From: an uncultured Alphaproteobacteria bacterium
Lineage (GTDB): Bacteria > Pseudomonadota > Alphaproteobacteria > Rs-D84
Direction of reading: 5' to 3'
DNA: 64,000 nt
Assembly (NCBI GenBank): GCA_947175875.1
Contig: CAMWON010000005.1
Coordinates: 1 to 64,000 of the forward strand
Positions 63,047-64,000 of this stretch are shown one piece after another. Below the pieces are notes generated by a model. It did not search any database, was not told the origin of the DNA, and saw only the letters and a list, made by a program, of their open reading frames with translations. The translations under genes were made by a program, and so were the position numbers. The number at the start of each line of letters is the position of its first letter. Position 1 is the stretch's first letter.

Positions 63047-63071
63047 AAAGCGCCCCAAACGGGGCGTTTTT
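63047..63071. terminator. Terminator after rpsK
   Basis: AAAAGCGCCCC-AAAC-GGGGCGTTTTT, bidirectional, shared with the minus-strand Cys-rich gene. Confidence 0.85.
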
Positions 63072-63570
63072 AATTTTGGTAATAACAGGCGTCCGTATAT
63101 GTGCCGCTGCCGGTGGTGTCGCTGAAAGTGGTGCCGGACGGCAGATAGCATGCGGTAATTGCGGTTGCGCCCGCCAGGGCGGTTGTGCCGTAAACGCCGC
63201 CCGATGACGGACAGCGCGTGCATGATTGCCCGCTGCCGTAATATCCCTTCTTGCACTGGTATTCGCATGAGGCTTTTATTGCGGTTGTTTTGCATCTTAC
63301 CTGATAATTTTGACCGCTGACGCTTGTCCATAAGGTGCCCGGGCACTCGGTCGGACAAGTCGCTGGCTCAATTGGATCTATCGGGTCGATTATTAGAGAG
63401 GAGCAGCCTGCCTGTGCGCATGTTTCACTGCTGCTGCGGCAGCAGTTTGTTTCGCCTTCCATAATCGGGCACATAACCGTGTATGCGCCGCCGCATGTGC
63501 GGGCGCCGGCATCGTTTGCCAGTATGATGCCGACAACGGCCCCGCATAATAAGGTAATTGTTTTTTTCAT
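63070..63570 (-). CDS. Secreted Cys-rich protein (63 kb member)
   Basis: A 166-residue product with a signal peptide (LLCGAVVGIILANDAGA) and 15 cysteines in the mature part, including NCCRSS, TCPTECPG, CKKGYYGSGQSCTRCPSSGG and the tail ITACYLPSGTTFSDTTGSG then ACYYQN. The tail is nearly the same as that of the 46-residue peptide at 21119. AACAGGGATTTGAAATC precedes ATG 63570. Expression depends on the leader RNA copy 5. Confidence 0.75.
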   Translation of the reverse strand: MKKTITLLCGAVVGIILANDAGARTCGGAYTVMCPIMEGETNCCRSSSETCAQAGCSSLIIDPIDPIEPATCPTECPGTLWTSVSGQNYQVRCKTTAIKASCEYQCKKGYYGSGQSCTRCPSSGGVYGTTALAGATAITACYLPSGTTFSDTTGSGTYTDACYYQN

Positions 63571-63596
63571 GATTTCAAATCCCTGTTTTTGTGTTA

Positions 63597-63837
63597 AACA
63601 AAACGCCGCCTTGGAATTGGCGGCCGGGGATTTCAGAAAATCATAACATAAAATGACCCCGTGACTTTTGGGTAATCCCTGTTATATGGTCACGGATCCC
63701 CGACCGGTTAGAATCGGGTGATATAAAACACACGGCGCATCATTGCGCCGACGTATTTTGTCGGATTCAGTGCGTACCACCGCACCGTTATGTTATGGGA
63801 TTTCTGAGGTCCCTGAGCCAACATCCCTGTTGATTCA
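63597..63837 (-). ncRNA. Structured leader RNA, copy 5 (class 2), with terminator
   Basis: Minus-strand order: promoter TTTACT/TATACT (63867-63872, 63844-63849), H1 (CTGA..CAAC/GTTG..TCAG, 63813-63838, loop AGGGAT), H2 (GGGA/TCCC, 63797-63813), H3 (GTGCG/CGCAC), H4 (CCGAC/GTCGG), strand A (63713-63719), strand B GGTCGGGGAT (63696-63705), P2 (CCGTGAC/GTCACGG, 63659-63695), P3 (TCAT/ATGA), strand C ATCCCCGGCC (63622-63631), terminator GCCGCC/GGCGGC (63605-63624). Compared with copy 4, paired bases change on both sides of P2 and of H4. Confidence 0.85.
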
Positions 63838-63843
63838 GTGGTT

Positions 63844-63872
63844 AGTATATAAATTGTGTGCCGTTAAGTAAA
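63844..63872 (-). promoter_or_regulatory. Promoter of leader RNA copy 5
   Basis: Minus strand: TTTACT (63867-63872), 17-base spacer, TATACT (63844-63849). Confidence 0.6.
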
Positions 63873-63883
63873 GGATAAAAAAT

Positions 63884-63908
63884 CCCCGCTGTTTGGCGGG
63901 CGTTTTTT
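63884..63908 (+). terminator. Hairpin between divergent leaders 5 and 6
   Basis: CCCGC...GCGGG with a T-run on the plus strand. It lies between the two divergent promoters; what it terminates is unclear. Confidence 0.55.
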
Positions 63909-63910
63909 AT

Positions 63911-63939
63911 TTGTATCTGAATTTTTATTTTGTTATAGT
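63911..63939 (+). promoter_or_regulatory. Promoter of leader RNA copy 6
   Basis: TTGTAT (63911-63916), 17-base spacer, TATAGT (63934-63939). Start expected near 63946. Confidence 0.6.
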
Positions 63940-63945
63940 CTAGCT

Positions 63946-64000
63946 TGGTAATGGGAAACCATTACTGGGCTTAGTAACCCATAACATTTGGTGTCAGTGA
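63946..64000 (+). ncRNA. Structured leader RNA, copy 6, 5' part only
   Basis: H1 (GTAATGG/CCATTAC, 63948-63965) and H2 (GGG/CCC with CTTAGTAA, 63967-63980) are followed by ATAACATTTGGTG, matching the ATAACATAACGGTG of copy 5. The window ends before the A/B/C strands and terminator, so the identification rests on this 5' half and the promoter. Confidence 0.6.

Noticed and set aside
1-64000. CRISPR array
   Set aside because: No regularly spaced direct repeats with unique spacers are seen; the repeats in the fibre genes are in-frame coding repeats.

Overview
The window looks like a chromosome segment of an alphaproteobacterium-like organism of moderate GC content, probably from a host-associated lineage. 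This is inferred from protein character (ParE, AsmA, GT92, class II aldolase, PlsC with an HX4E motif, TolB/Pal) and from the compact layout. I cannot name the species.

Layout. 0-8.9 kb: a small hypothetical gene, parE, a HAD-like protein, dnaJ, a palindromic repeat, a structured leader RNA with an XRE-like regulator, pgsA, uvrC, an orphan pseudopilin and an RluC-type pseudouridine synthase. 8.8-16.1 kb: an AsmA-like protein, a diadenylate cyclase (c-di-AMP synthase), dnaN, two glycosyltransferases, ppa and efp. 16.1-24.9 kb: a second leader RNA with a Cys-rich secreted protein, fba, a lipoprotein, a VirB2-like pilin, an orphan RHH protein, tolB, a secreted nuclease, a third leader RNA with a 46-residue mini-protein, and the ftsE-ftsX-ydcF-plsC operon, then pal. 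25.0-32.7 kb: an outer-membrane barrel followed by five large low-complexity fibre-like surface proteins, one with a collagen-like stretch. 32.8-41.7 kb: a DedA-like protein, rbfA-GNAT-lepA, a degenerate integrase, acpP-fabF, a Cys-rich protein and an acyl-CoA synthetase. 41.8-45.4 kb: tRNA-Pro, a cassette bounded by duplicated tRNA 3' ends that holds a fourth leader RNA and Cys-rich gene, mltG and another barrel protein. 45.6-63.1 kb: the str-S10-spc ribosomal superoperon (rpsL to rpsK) with secY, interrupted by an unknown 88-residue ORF. 63.1-64.0 kb: a fifth leader RNA with a Cys-rich gene on the minus strand, and the start of a sixth leader on the plus strand at the window edge.

The most striking content is a dispersed family of structured RNA leaders (five complete, one cut by the window end). 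Each has its own promoter, two 5' hairpins, a three-way-junction domain closed by a long helix whose sequence differs between copies while staying paired, an alternative helix that competes with it, an intrinsic terminator overlapping the closing helix, and then a ribosome binding site and a short gene. In four of the five complete copies the gene encodes a secreted Cys-rich protein with a shared C-terminal module; in the fifth it encodes a small helix-turn-helix protein. The arrangement is what one expects of a riboswitch or attenuator regulon. I do not recognise it as a described class.

Housekeeping genes between these cassettes are ordinary. The repeated insertion of the same RNA-plus-gene unit between unrelated operons, once between duplicated tRNA ends, suggests the units move or have moved as cassettes.
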